This document shows, piece after piece, positions 1 to 6,427 of a DNA stretch of 6,522 nt; positions within the stretch are counted from its first letter, which is position 1, and every line of letters begins with the position of its first letter. This DNA is from Desulfobacterales bacterium S5133MH16 (GTDB lineage: Bacteria > Desulfobacterota > Desulfobacteria > Desulfobacterales > UBA11574). Location of the stretch: assembly GCA_001751005.1 (NCBI GenBank), contig MAXL01000095.1, positions 1-6,522 on the forward strand, written 5' to 3'. A model generated the notes under the pieces. The model saw only the letters and a list, made by a program, of their open reading frames with translations. It was not told where the DNA came from and searched no databases. Both the position numbers and the translations under genes were made by a program.

Positions 1-104
1 AACTTCTGCGTTGTGCTGCATTTCGCAATCATTCAACGTACGATAAGTACGCCTCATGATTACAAAATTTGCACGCCTTGAATTTGAACTTTTTACGAGA
101 CCGT
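1..104 (+). repeat. Left copy of a ~123-bp palindromic repeat element, cut by the window edge
   Basis: Positions 1-76 match 6447-6522 in the same orientation with one difference (C at 26, T at 6472). The right end, 88-104, is a 17-base arm whose exact reverse complement lies at 6428-6444, at the left end of the other copy. Joining the visible parts gives an element of about 123 bp with terminal inverted repeats. Inside, the segment around 19-33 is complementary to 55-72 with a mismatch and a bulge, and 37-41 pairs with 47-51 around a five-base loop (GATAA), so a single strand can fold into one long imperfect hairpin. There is no open reading frame of note. It looks like a non-autonomous miniature element or a large REP-type repeat; which one cannot be told from two partial copies. 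Confidence 0.85.
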
Positions 105-111
105 TTAAATC

Positions 112-125
112 GGACTTTTTACGAG
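112..125 (+). repeat. Second fragment of the repeat's terminal arm
   Basis: The bases ACTTTTTACGAG at 114-125 repeat the arm seen at 88-99, in the same direction and 26 bases further on. The match stops before the GACCGT that ends the full arm. This looks like a remnant of a neighbouring or nested copy of the element, or a partial duplication of its end. It lies 41 bases upstream of the start codon of the binding-protein gene, so it is part of that gene's leader or promoter region. Confidence 0.6.
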
Positions 126-166
126 TTTATCATTTTAACAGAAAGATATAATGAGGTGATCTCAGG

Positions 167-1171
167 ATGATAAGAATTATTACAATTCTGCTTATCGTTA
201 TATTAGCCGATCAGGCCCAGGCCATGAGGTTCAAGATCGCCACCCTGTCTCCGGAAGGGTCTGTCTGGATGGAAAAAATGCGGGAAGGCGCCGAGGAACT
301 GGCCCGTAAGACCGACAACCGGGTGACGATTAAATATTATCCGGGCGGAGTAATGGGAGATGATAAAGCGGTTCTACGAAAAATCCGTATCGGCCAGCTT
401 CATGGGGGCGCGGTTGTGAGCGGGAGTTTGTCCAATTTTTATCCCGACGACCAGATTTACAGCCTGCCGCTGATGTTCAGGTCTTTTAAAGAGGTGGATT
501 ATGTTCGCAAACATCTGGACCAGCGTATTGCCCAAGGGCTTGAAAAAGGAGGGTTTGTAACCTTTGGGATTGCTGAAGGCGGCTTTGCCTACGTGATGTC
601 TAAGGTGCCCATTAGAACCGTCAACGAGATGCGCCGGCAGAAAGTCTGGATTCCGGACAATGATCCGATGATTCTTGAAGCGGTCAAGGCCTTTGACATC
701 ACTCCCTTTCTGTTGTCCATCGCCGATGTGCGGGTCGGCCTGCAAACCGGGCTGATCAATACGGTCACCACTCCGCCCATCGGGGCGGTGGCGCTGCAAT
801 GGCATACCCAGATTAAATACCTTATGTACGAGCCGTTTCTGTATATTTATGGTGTGCTTGCGGTGGATCGCAAGGCCTTTGAAAAAATATCACCCGACGA
901 TCAACGTCTCTTTCGTGAAATAATGGGGCGTATTTTCCGTGAACTGGACCGGCTGAACCGTGAAGACAACGTTAACGCTCTGGAAGCCTTACGTAAACAG
1001 GGGGTTGAATTTATCAAGCCTTCCGGTGAAGAGCTGGAAAAATGGTATGCTGACGCTCGGGAAATCCCCAAGCGGCTGGTTAACGCCGGCAAATTATCCC
1101 AGAACATGGTCAACACTTTGGAAAACCTTCTTAAAGACTATCGTTCAAAGCAACCCCATACCCATGAATAA
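167..1171 (+). CDS. dctP: TRAP transporter periplasmic substrate-binding protein, DctP family
   Basis: This is the extracytoplasmic receptor of a tripartite ATP-independent periplasmic (TRAP) transporter; it captures an organic acid-like solute and hands it to the DctQ/DctM membrane pair that follows. Residues 1-19 form a short signal peptide with a hydrophobic run of Ile and Leu and an AQA cleavage site, so the mature protein starts near Met20. The family pattern continues with a LSPEGSVW start strand, an alpha/beta body and a long C-terminal helix region. The length of 334 residues is normal. The start is supported by GAGGTG at 153-158, eight bases before the ATG. At 159-163 the protein reads KVWIP, where classical members have K-(I/L)-R-V-P; the Arg that usually binds the substrate carboxylate is Trp161. 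The stretch at 203-213 includes a PP pair and ALQWH in place of the usual D-G-x-E segment. I recall this KVW/ALQWH pattern from a recurring TRAP receptor subgroup of unknown ligand. The substrate is therefore unassigned. Confidence 0.95.
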   Translation: MIRIITILLIVILADQAQAMRFKIATLSPEGSVWMEKMREGAEELARKTDNRVTIKYYPGGVMGDDKAVLRKIRIGQLHGGAVVSGSLSNFYPDDQIYSLPLMFRSFKEVDYVRKHLDQRIAQGLEKGGFVTFGIAEGGFAYVMSKVPIRTVNEMRRQKVWIPDNDPMILEAVKAFDITPFLLSIADVRVGLQTGLINTVTTPPIGAVALQWHTQIKYLMYEPFLYIYGVLAVDRKAFEKISPDDQRLFREIMGRIFRELDRLNREDNVNALEALRKQGVEFIKPSGEELEKWYADAREIPKRLVNAGKLSQNMVNTLENLLKDYRSKQPHTHE

Positions 1172-1673
1172 CCATCAAGATATATCTTTTGCAAAGCGGG
1201 CCCAAATGATCCTGCACCGGGTGGAAGACGCGATTCTGGTGGGATTGCTCTTGCTGATGATCGGCATGGCGGTCACACAAATTTTTCTGCGAAATCTGTT
1301 CGGAGCCGGTATTGTCTGGAGTGATGTCATGGTTCGCATTCTGGTGCTGTGGGTCGGCCTTGTAGGGGCCATGGTGGCAAGCCGCCAGAACAATCACATT
1401 GCCATTGACATACTGGATCGTTATCTGCCGGAGCGCGCCAAAGTCTATACTAACTTTGTGGTTAGACTGTTTACCGCTTTAATTTGTACGATCGTGGCCT
1501 ATTACAGTCTGTTGTTTGTGCAGATGGAGTTTACCGACGGCGGCATGGCGTTTGCACGGGTGCCGACCTGGTTGTGCGAGGCCATCATTCCTTTTGCCTT
1601 TACGGTTATAGCGCTTCGCTATTTCTTATTATCGTTTGTGAATTTAAAAAAAATCGTTAAATCCGGACCGTGA
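1164..1673 (+). CDS. dctQ: TRAP transporter small membrane subunit, DctQ family
   Basis: This is the small inner-membrane subunit of the TRAP transporter, which supports the large DctM subunit and helps dock the binding protein. The 169 residues contain four hydrophobic segments, near 22-46, 52-74, 96-120 and 137-160, the standard DctQ layout. Family-type features include the RVED before the first segment, the RN at 43-44 and the W-x-G-x-x-G-A-x-x-A-S-R-Q-x-x-H-I run at 63-79. I chose ATG 1164 because the protein aligns with the family from there and because it overlaps the end of dctP by eight bases; the frame stays open upstream to 960, but that part reads as a shadow of dctP. No clear ribosome binding site precedes it, so translation probably depends on coupling to dctP. 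An A8 run at 1646-1653 lies near the 3' end. It shares its last four bases with the dctM start. Confidence 0.93.
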   Translation: MNNHQDISFAKRAQMILHRVEDAILVGLLLLMIGMAVTQIFLRNLFGAGIVWSDVMVRILVLWVGLVGAMVASRQNNHIAIDILDRYLPERAKVYTNFVVRLFTALICTIVAYYSLLFVQMEFTDGGMAFARVPTWLCEAIIPFAFTVIALRYFLLSFVNLKKIVKSGP

Positions 1674-2956
1674 TTCCATACATTTTAGCCATAATACTGA
1701 TTTTCCTGGCTTGCCTGGGTACGCCGCTTTTCGCTGTTATTCTGGCTGTTGCGATGCTCGGTTTTCATTATCTGGACGTTAACCTGTCGGTGATTGCTAT
1801 TGAAATTTATCGAATCGCCGACACGCCGGTTTTACTTGCGCTGCCGCTTTTTACCTTTGCCGGCTATATGCTTGGAGAAAGCCGGACTTCTTACCGCCTG
1901 GTCCGGTTTACCCGGGCCTTTCTGGGCTGGATGCCGGGCGGACTGGCCATTGTGGCCTTCATCGCATGTGCTTTCTTTACCGCCTTTACCGGTGCTTCAG
2001 GTGTGACCATCGTTGCGCTCGGTGCGCTCCTTTATCCGGCATTAACCCAGGCCGGATACCGGGAAAAATTCAGTATGGGTCTTGTGACATCTTCAGGCAG
2101 TCTGGGGCTGTTGCTGCCGCCCTCGCTTCCGCTCATCCTCTACGGCATCATCGCCCAACAAATGAGCGTCGGCGCAATTGTTTCCATAAATGATCTGTTT
2201 TTGGCCGGCATTCTCCCCGCGCTTCTTATGATATTGCTGCTGTCATTCTGGAGCTTATGGGAAAACCGTCGCAATCCCATCCCTTGTCAATCATTCTCCG
2301 CCAGGGAAGCCGTTGCCGCCCTGAGGGAGTCCATTTGGGAAATACCGTTGCCGTTTTTTGTGCTGGGAGGTATTTATGGAGGATTTTTTGCCATTTCCGA
2401 AGCTGCGGCGGCCACGGCCATGTATGTGTTGGTGGTTGAAGTGTTTATCTACAAAGAGATTAAACCGGGTCAGCTTCCGGCCATTGTCCGGGAGTCCATG
2501 GTGATGGTGGGCGGGATTTTGCTTATTCTGGGCGTGGCGCTGGCATCAACAAATTTTTTAATAGACGCCCAAGTGCCCATGCACCTGTTCAATCTGATTC
2601 AGGCCCACGTTACCAGTAAACTTGTCTTTCTGATTCTTTTGAACCTGCTGCTGCTGATACTCGGCGCCATTCTGGATATCTTTTCGGCCCTGGTTATTAT
2701 GATTCCCATCATACTTCCCGTGGCGGTCAATTATGGCATTGATCCGGTTCATCTGGGCATCATTTTTCTGGCCAATATGCAAATCGGCTACTTCACGCCG
2801 CCGGTGGGCATGAATCTGTTTATCGCCAGCTACCGTTTCAAAAAACCGGTCACCGAACTTTATCTGGCCGCCATACCGTTTATGATCGTGTTGTTTGGGG
2901 CGGTTCTTGTCATTACCTACTGGCCGGCGTTGAGCCTGGTTTTTCTGGAGAGATAA
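1670..2956 (+). CDS. dctM: TRAP transporter large membrane subunit, DctM family
   Basis: This is the transport-competent large subunit of the TRAP system, an ion-coupled (usually sodium) elevator-type importer in the inner membrane. The 428 residues are typical of the family (about 425-430) and are hydrophobic throughout, consistent with 11-12 membrane segments. Recognisable family motifs are the first re-entrant loop FTGASGVTIVALG at 106-118, the LLLPPS at 147-152, the G-G-F-F-A-I-S-E-A-A-A run at 237-247, and GYFTPPVGMNLF at 373-384, which corresponds to the second substrate-site loop. The start is GTG at 1670, and its GTGA overlaps the dctQ stop by four bases; no good Shine-Dalgarno sequence is present, as expected for coupled translation. 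It ends the plus-strand operon, and no further gene follows before the convergent operon. Confidence 0.95.
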   Translation: MIPYILAIILIFLACLGTPLFAVILAVAMLGFHYLDVNLSVIAIEIYRIADTPVLLALPLFTFAGYMLGESRTSYRLVRFTRAFLGWMPGGLAIVAFIACAFFTAFTGASGVTIVALGALLYPALTQAGYREKFSMGLVTSSGSLGLLLPPSLPLILYGIIAQQMSVGAIVSINDLFLAGILPALLMILLLSFWSLWENRRNPIPCQSFSAREAVAALRESIWEIPLPFFVLGGIYGGFFAISEAAAATAMYVLVVEVFIYKEIKPGQLPAIVRESMVMVGGILLILGVALASTNFLIDAQVPMHLFNLIQAHVTSKLVFLILLNLLLLILGAILDIFSALVIMIPIILPVAVNYGIDPVHLGIIFLANMQIGYFTPPVGMNLFIASYRFKKPVTELYLAAIPFMIVLFGAVLVITYWPALSLVFLER

Positions 2957-2957
2957 C

Positions 2958-2982
2958 CAGGCATTACAATAACTAGTGCCTG
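2958..2982 (+). terminator. Possible terminator hairpin after dctM
   Basis: Starting two bases after the dctM stop codon, a nine-pair stem with one T-G wobble (arms 2958-2966 and 2974-2982) closes a seven-base loop (CAATAAC). There is no T-run directly after the stem; the nearest is TTTT at 2995-2998. It could be a weak intrinsic terminator or a 3'-end stabilising hairpin of the TRAP mRNA. Its position, right at the end of an operon that meets another head-on, fits that role. Confidence 0.35.
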
Positions 2983-3042
2983 AACCAAAACTGTCTTTTC
3001 CGCCAATATCTGCGCCTGTCCCGTGGAATGCGTAGCCTATTC

Positions 3043-3065
3043 CTCTGGGGTCAGACTCAAATTTT
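3043..3065 (+). repeat. Possible REP-like motif in the convergent intergenic gap
   Basis: The gap contains CTCTGGGGTCAGACTCAAAT, followed by TTT, with a small internal inverted repeat (TCTG at 3045-3048, CAGA at 3053-3056). Just upstream, 3025-3029 and 3039-3043 (GGAAT/ATTCC) can form a second small stem. I associate GGGGTCAGACTC-type motifs with sequences near REP-associated (TnpA_REP/RayT) transposase genes in related bacteria, but no such gene is in the window and only one copy is visible here. This is a recollection-based call that needs a genome search. Confidence 0.3.
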
Positions 3066-3073
3066 AATCCTCG

Positions 3074-3802
3074 TTACCATAGCCGGTCCGCATGCACTTT
3101 GGGAAGTCCCGCGGCCATGATTTTGCTGACGACCGCTGCAATATCATAAGGAACAAATCTTACTTCAAGGGAATCCTCCGATGTATTCCAAATCACGTAT
3201 TTTGCATTGTTATTGCCGTCTCTGGGTTGTCCAACGCTGCCCACATTGACAATGTATTTTTTGTCTTTATGAAAATGATTCACAATCCCTTTTCGAAGGC
3301 GAATATGTTGGGATACTTTACCATCAAATCCGATGAGTTTCAGTTTATGGGTATGCCCCACAAAGCAAAGTCTTTCTTTCATTTCTCTGAAAGTTTGCTT
3401 GAGGGTGTCTTTGGAAGCCTGAAATAAATAGGTATAAATAAAATCCGGCGGAAAACCGTGAACAAATCGGCTTTGGTAAATCACCAAAGATGATTTCAGT
3501 CCGCGAATAAAATTAATGGAATCCTCGGACAGCAGGGGCATTGTTTTTTGCAAAGATTTCCGGGCAGCAGGATTAAACCAGTCCAAATACCCACGATCTA
3601 ACACTGCCTGTTCATGATTTCCCATAACACACGGAATATTGCGATTTCGAACCTGTCGAATCACCTGCTCGGGCTCGGGTCCGTAGCCCACATTGTCTCC
3701 CAGACAGACAACGGCATCAATACCCGAAGCGTCAATATCATTCAAGACTTGTCGAAACGCATCCAAATTACCATGAATATCGGAAATAATTGCGACTCTC
3801 AT
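3074..3802 (-). CDS. Calcineurin-like metallophosphoesterase (ApaH/YfcE-type)
   Basis: This is a 242-residue dinuclear-metal phosphoesterase, predicted cytoplasmic because it has no signal peptide. The full metal-ligand set is visible: SDIHGN with Asp8 and His10, GDN with Asp36, GNHE with Asn62 and His63, a VHG with His115, and GHTH with His150 and His152. The GSVGQPRDG at 188-196 is typical of the compact single-domain group related to ApaH and YfcE. Members hydrolyse phosphodiesters or phosphomonoesters of nucleotides, but the natural substrate cannot be read from the motifs. It is the last gene of the minus-strand operon and starts three bases after the stop codon of the TraB-like gene (TGA, CAT, then ATG), with no clear Shine-Dalgarno sequence, so it is probably translated by reinitiation. 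Together with the TraB gene it is more AT-rich than the flanking genes. Confidence 0.9.
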   Translation of the reverse strand: MRVAIISDIHGNLDAFRQVLNDIDASGIDAVVCLGDNVGYGPEPEQVIRQVRNRNIPCVMGNHEQAVLDRGYLDWFNPAARKSLQKTMPLLSEDSINFIRGLKSSLVIYQSRFVHGFPPDFIYTYLFQASKDTLKQTFREMKERLCFVGHTHKLKLIGFDGKVSQHIRLRKGIVNHFHKDKKYIVNVGSVGQPRDGNNNAKYVIWNTSEDSLEVRFVPYDIAAVVSKIMAAGLPKVHADRLW

Positions 3803-3805
3803 ATG

Positions 3806-4672
3806 TCAATAATCGAGTTTGTTGATTCTATAACCGGATCTTCTCAAATGATCGATAATTCCGTCTGTACCAACCAGATGTCCTACGCCCACCAGGACAA
3901 ATTCATTTTGGGGAGTTTGAAGATAACGTTCAATGATTGGTAACCATTCACGGTTTCTTTCGGCGATCAGGGTTGCATAAAGATTTGGATAATCCTTTTT
4001 CATGGGTGCTATATAGAGCTTATATAGTTTTTCCTCATCCCCTTGCTTCCAAGCAGCAATGAGTTCACTGATTATTTGCCTTGTTTTCTTTAAGTCTTTA
4101 ATTGAATTGTCAATGAAATCGTCCTCGCTACCTTCTCCCATGGACAGAACAAATTCGATTTGTTCTTCTACGCTTTCCAACCCTTCAATCTTTTTTCCGT
4201 CCATTGTTGCCTTATGGTGAAAGTAATGGTCAACACCGGTTTGATTGATGCCCAGCTTCTGCAACTCTAAACCAAGCAATGTTAAAACAACCAAGGACGG
4301 CTTTAACTTGTTCAATGAAAAGACTGGAATCCCTGAAGCTTCACAATACTGTCTTAAAAGATCGTAGGTCTGGGTCGATAACACTTTGTCAAGACTCAAC
4401 TCATCATTATAAATGCCTTTTCTGATTATCATTTCTTGTGTTTTCGGAGTGTTCAACTCTTCAAGTTGCGTCTCGAAAACAATTACATCAGAATCCTCGT
4501 ATGCTTTTACAAATTCCTCCGGCAAAGGATAATCCATTTTTCGCAGTACATGACAAGTGCCCCCTATGTATGTTACGGATTTAGGCAGTTGAACCTTCCA
4601 TAAAGAAGTGTCCGCAGCAACAGAAAAACATAGGATCAGATTAAGACTAATTCCCAAGATTAGATTTTTCAT
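3806..4672 (-). CDS. Secreted TraB/GumN-family protein (Tiki-like fold)
   Basis: This 288-residue protein belongs to the TraB/GumN family, related to the Tiki metalloproteases; bacterial members are mostly uncharacterised. Residues 1-20 are a signal peptide (short basic start, hydrophobic core, SVAA before Asp21). Cys15 lies inside the hydrophobic core and is not in a good lipobox, so a soluble periplasmic protein is more likely than a lipoprotein. Two GxxH motifs, G38-T-C-H41 and G262-V-G-H265 (followed by LVG), and Glu67 mark the putative active site. Other family hallmarks are the D-Y-P-L-P at 47-51, GVDHYF at 147-152, G-K-K-I-E-G-L-E-S at 159-167 and ERNREW at 238-243. The start at 4672 has an AGAGGA-type ribosome binding site a few bases upstream and overlaps the end of the decarboxylase gene by 26 bases. 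Peptidase activity is inference by fold; the target is unknown. Confidence 0.88.
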   Translation of the reverse strand: MKNLILGISLNLILCFSVAADTSLWKVQLPKSVTYIGGTCHVLRKMDYPLPEEFVKAYEDSDVIVFETQLEELNTPKTQEMIIRKGIYNDELSLDKVLSTQTYDLLRQYCEASGIPVFSLNKLKPSLVVLTLLGLELQKLGINQTGVDHYFHHKATMDGKKIEGLESVEEQIEFVLSMGEGSEDDFIDNSIKDLKKTRQIISELIAAWKQGDEEKLYKLYIAPMKKDYPNLYATLIAERNREWLPIIERYLQTPQNEFVLVGVGHLVGTDGIIDHLRRSGYRINKLDY

Positions 4673-6035
4673 AGTTCCTCTTTGTTTTTCTATTTGAATC
4701 TGCTATTCTTTTGAGAATGCTCCAAATTCTATCAATCCATTCGAAATGCTCCGGCTTCATCAGGCAAGACCGGAGACAGGTGACAGCAGGCTCATCAAAG
4801 CCGACACCGGCCCAGTGAGGCCGGGCCAACTCCGCGGGCAGATCCACCAGCGCTAGATGCAAATGGGCCTCCGCAGCCTGCTCAAAGTACGCCCTGGAAA
4901 GTTTAGAGATTGTACTGCTTTTAGCTGCTCGGGGGGCCCAGACAATAATGTCCAGTTCCGGCGGAAACACGGTTAAGAACCGACTGTCGCCCTTCAAGTA
5001 TTGAAACAGGGAGCATGCCGCATTCCGGCACCGGGCCAGACCCTCGGCGAATTCTCCCGATTTTACCAGGGGCAGGAGTCTCAGAGTGGCCCACAGACCC
5101 ACTGCTGAGGCACCGGGTCGCGAACACTCCAGGCTTATCTCTCCCAGGTGAAGTTCATTTGAGCTGAAATAGGTATAGGGCGAATCATGCTTGTAAATGG
5201 TGCCGACGGCGGGGTCGCGAAACAATACACAGCCGCATCCGTACGGTTGCAATCCGTGCTTGTGGGGGTCCACAACGATAGAATCCACCTGATTCAGATG
5301 ATCGAACGAGGCTTGGGCGTCCGAATCAAGATTGTCAACCAGTGCAAAATAGCCCCCATAGGCCGCATCCACGTGCACACGGAAACCGTAATGTTGTTGG
5401 AGATCAAGGATTTCATGTAGGGGATCGACCGAGCCGCATCCCGTCGTTCCAAGGGTTGCCACCACAGTGCCGACGTTGCCCTGACGGAGGATCTTTTCCA
5501 ACGCGTTAAGGTCTATCCTTGCACGGGTGTCAACAGGGACGGATGCGAAATCGAGTTGCAGAACTTCAGAAATACGACGGTGCGTATAGTGCGCTTGGCT
5601 GGATGCAACAATTTTCCGGCCCGGACGGAGGCGGCCGGCAACCCAAAGGGCCTCCATATTTGCCATGGTTCCACCTCCGCAGAGATGCCCGAGATGGTCT
5701 TCCCAGCCATACATATGGGCAATTTCAGCAACAGCTTCCTTTTCCATTACAGAGCTGGCACGCCCCCCGTCTAATGCATGGTTGTTCGGGTTGATCCACA
5801 TGGCCAGGGCGTATGCCAAGCGTGCAACCGGGTGCGGTGGTTTGAGCATCTGACCGGCATACAACGGATGCGGGTATGGGTAGTTATCTTGCATGCGCTC
5901 TGTGACTTCTTCTAATACCCGCTGCATCCTTTCTAAGTCAACTTTTGGAGTAAATTCCGGTAAATTCCGGAATCCTGCATCCAAATGCTTCAAAGATTCG
6001 TATAGCAATTCAAAGCTTTCAAGTTCTAACGTCAT
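4647..6035 (-). CDS. Group II pyridoxal-phosphate-dependent decarboxylase
   Basis: This is a 462-residue fold-type I PLP enzyme of the group II amino acid decarboxylase family (relatives of glutamate, tyrosine and aromatic amino acid decarboxylases). The core is complete: GGGT at 120-123 for phosphate binding, His149 in SSQAHYTHRR as the ring-stacking residue, Asp223 in HVDAAYGG bonding the pyridine nitrogen, and Lys259 in VDPHKHGLQ as the Schiff-base lysine. N-terminal HPLYAGQMLKPPHP (56-69) and the NPNNHALDGGRAS segment (82-94) look like a substrate-side loop. I recognise the overall pattern (KPPHP, DGGRAS, HKHGLQPYGCGCV) from bacterial proteins annotated only as PLP-dependent decarboxylase, so the amino acid substrate is not assigned. 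The start has AAGGA seven bases upstream. It lies 34 bases after the upstream gene's stop. The last residues (446-462) are Lys- and Asn-rich, and the final eight are encoded within the TraB gene start, so the tail may be a late extension. Confidence 0.92.
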   Translation of the reverse strand: MTLELESFELLYESLKHLDAGFRNLPEFTPKVDLERMQRVLEEVTERMQDNYPYPHPLYAGQMLKPPHPVARLAYALAMWINPNNHALDGGRASSVMEKEAVAEIAHMYGWEDHLGHLCGGGTMANMEALWVAGRLRPGRKIVASSQAHYTHRRISEVLQLDFASVPVDTRARIDLNALEKILRQGNVGTVVATLGTTGCGSVDPLHEILDLQQHYGFRVHVDAAYGGYFALVDNLDSDAQASFDHLNQVDSIVVDPHKHGLQPYGCGCVLFRDPAVGTIYKHDSPYTYFSSNELHLGEISLECSRPGASAVGLWATLRLLPLVKSGEFAEGLARCRNAACSLFQYLKGDSRFLTVFPPELDIIVWAPRAAKSSTISKLSRAYFEQAAEAHLHLALVDLPAELARPHWAGVGFDEPAVTCLRSCLMKPEHFEWIDRIWSILKRIADSNRKTKRNYEKSNLGN

Positions 6036-6069
6036 GACAAGATCCTTGGCCTTCTTATTTCCATCACTC

Positions 6070-6402
6070 CTATTTTTTATCTTCTTTGTTTATGACGTCC
6101 TGGCTCCAGGAGATTGCAGCTGAGACCCTGGGGAATCCAACGATGGAAATAAGGAGTATAAGGGCGTGATAAATTTCTTCTTTTGTGACACCCGCTTGAA
6201 GCGCTCTACGAGTATGAGAATGAACCGAACCTTCTGATTGGACTGCTGCAGCGGCTGCCAGTTGAATCAGATCAATTGTCTTCTCATCTATAGGACCCAC
6301 GCGTCGGATGGTTGAACCGAGGTTCTCCAGAGCAGACATCGCTTCGGGGAAAAGCTCGGATAGTTTGTGATAATGCTTACTGGGTATTTTTTGATCTGGC
6401 AT
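6070..6402 (-). CDS. Carboxymuconolactone decarboxylase/AhpD-fold protein lacking cysteines
   Basis: This 110-residue, all-helical protein belongs to the carboxymuconolactone decarboxylase (CMD/AhpD-like) family. The family core is visible as I-Q-L-A-A-A-A-A-V-Q at 46-55, the active-site segment at 56-63, AL-x-AG-x-(T)-KEEI at 67-77, and GFPRVSAAISW at 89-99. In AhpD the active segment is C-x-x-C-x-x-x-H. Here the equivalent positions read S56-E-G-S59-V-H-S-H63, so both cysteines are serine, and the protein contains no cysteine at all. Peroxidase-reductase activity of the AhpD kind is therefore not expected; a lactone decarboxylase-like or unknown role with His61, His63 and Glu57 is possible. 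The start has an excellent ribosome binding site (AAAAGGAG at 6410-6417, on the minus strand) seven bases upstream. It is the first gene of the minus-strand operon and begins 25 bases inside the right repeat copy. Confidence 0.88.
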   Translation of the reverse strand: MPDQKIPSKHYHKLSELFPEAMSALENLGSTIRRVGPIDEKTIDLIQLAAAAAVQSEGSVHSHTRRALQAGVTKEEIYHALILLISIVGFPRVSAAISWSQDVINKEDKK

Positions 6403-6427
6403 TGGGACACTCCTTTTGTTAAGGTTG

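Noticed and set aside
147..152. A perfect TATAAT as the -10 box of the TRAP operon
   Set aside because: It abuts the GAGGTG ribosome binding site, so a start about seven bases downstream would exclude that site from the mRNA, and there is no -35 box at the right distance. It is probably coincidental in AT-rich leader sequence.
374..805. Antisense open frame opposite dctP
   Set aside because: Its sequence is a shadow of the dctP codons, with no family resemblance and no ribosome binding site; dctP is unambiguous.
960..1163. A longer DctQ starting at ATG 960
   Set aside because: The extra 68 residues lie wholly inside dctP in another frame, are not hydrophobic or family-like, and DctQ similarity starts at ATG 1164 with a normal length of 169 residues.
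1131..1397. Antisense open frame across the dctP-dctQ junction
   Set aside because: The His- and Gln-rich product is what the reverse complement of hydrophobic membrane codons gives; no independent support.
1646..1653. A8 run at the end of dctQ as a programmed slippage site fusing DctQ to DctM
   Set aside because: A -1 shift does enter the dctM frame, but a TAA at 1658-1660 stops it before the dctM start, so no fusion would result.
3614..3943. Plus-strand open frame across the phosphoesterase-TraB junction
   Set aside because: It lies opposite two well-supported genes and has no recognisable domain or ribosome binding site.
3806..4672. Lipoprotein signal in the TraB-like protein
   Set aside because: Cys15 is preceded by L-I-L and lies mid-way in the hydrophobic core, so a proper lipobox is missing; a signal peptidase I site after SVAA fits better.
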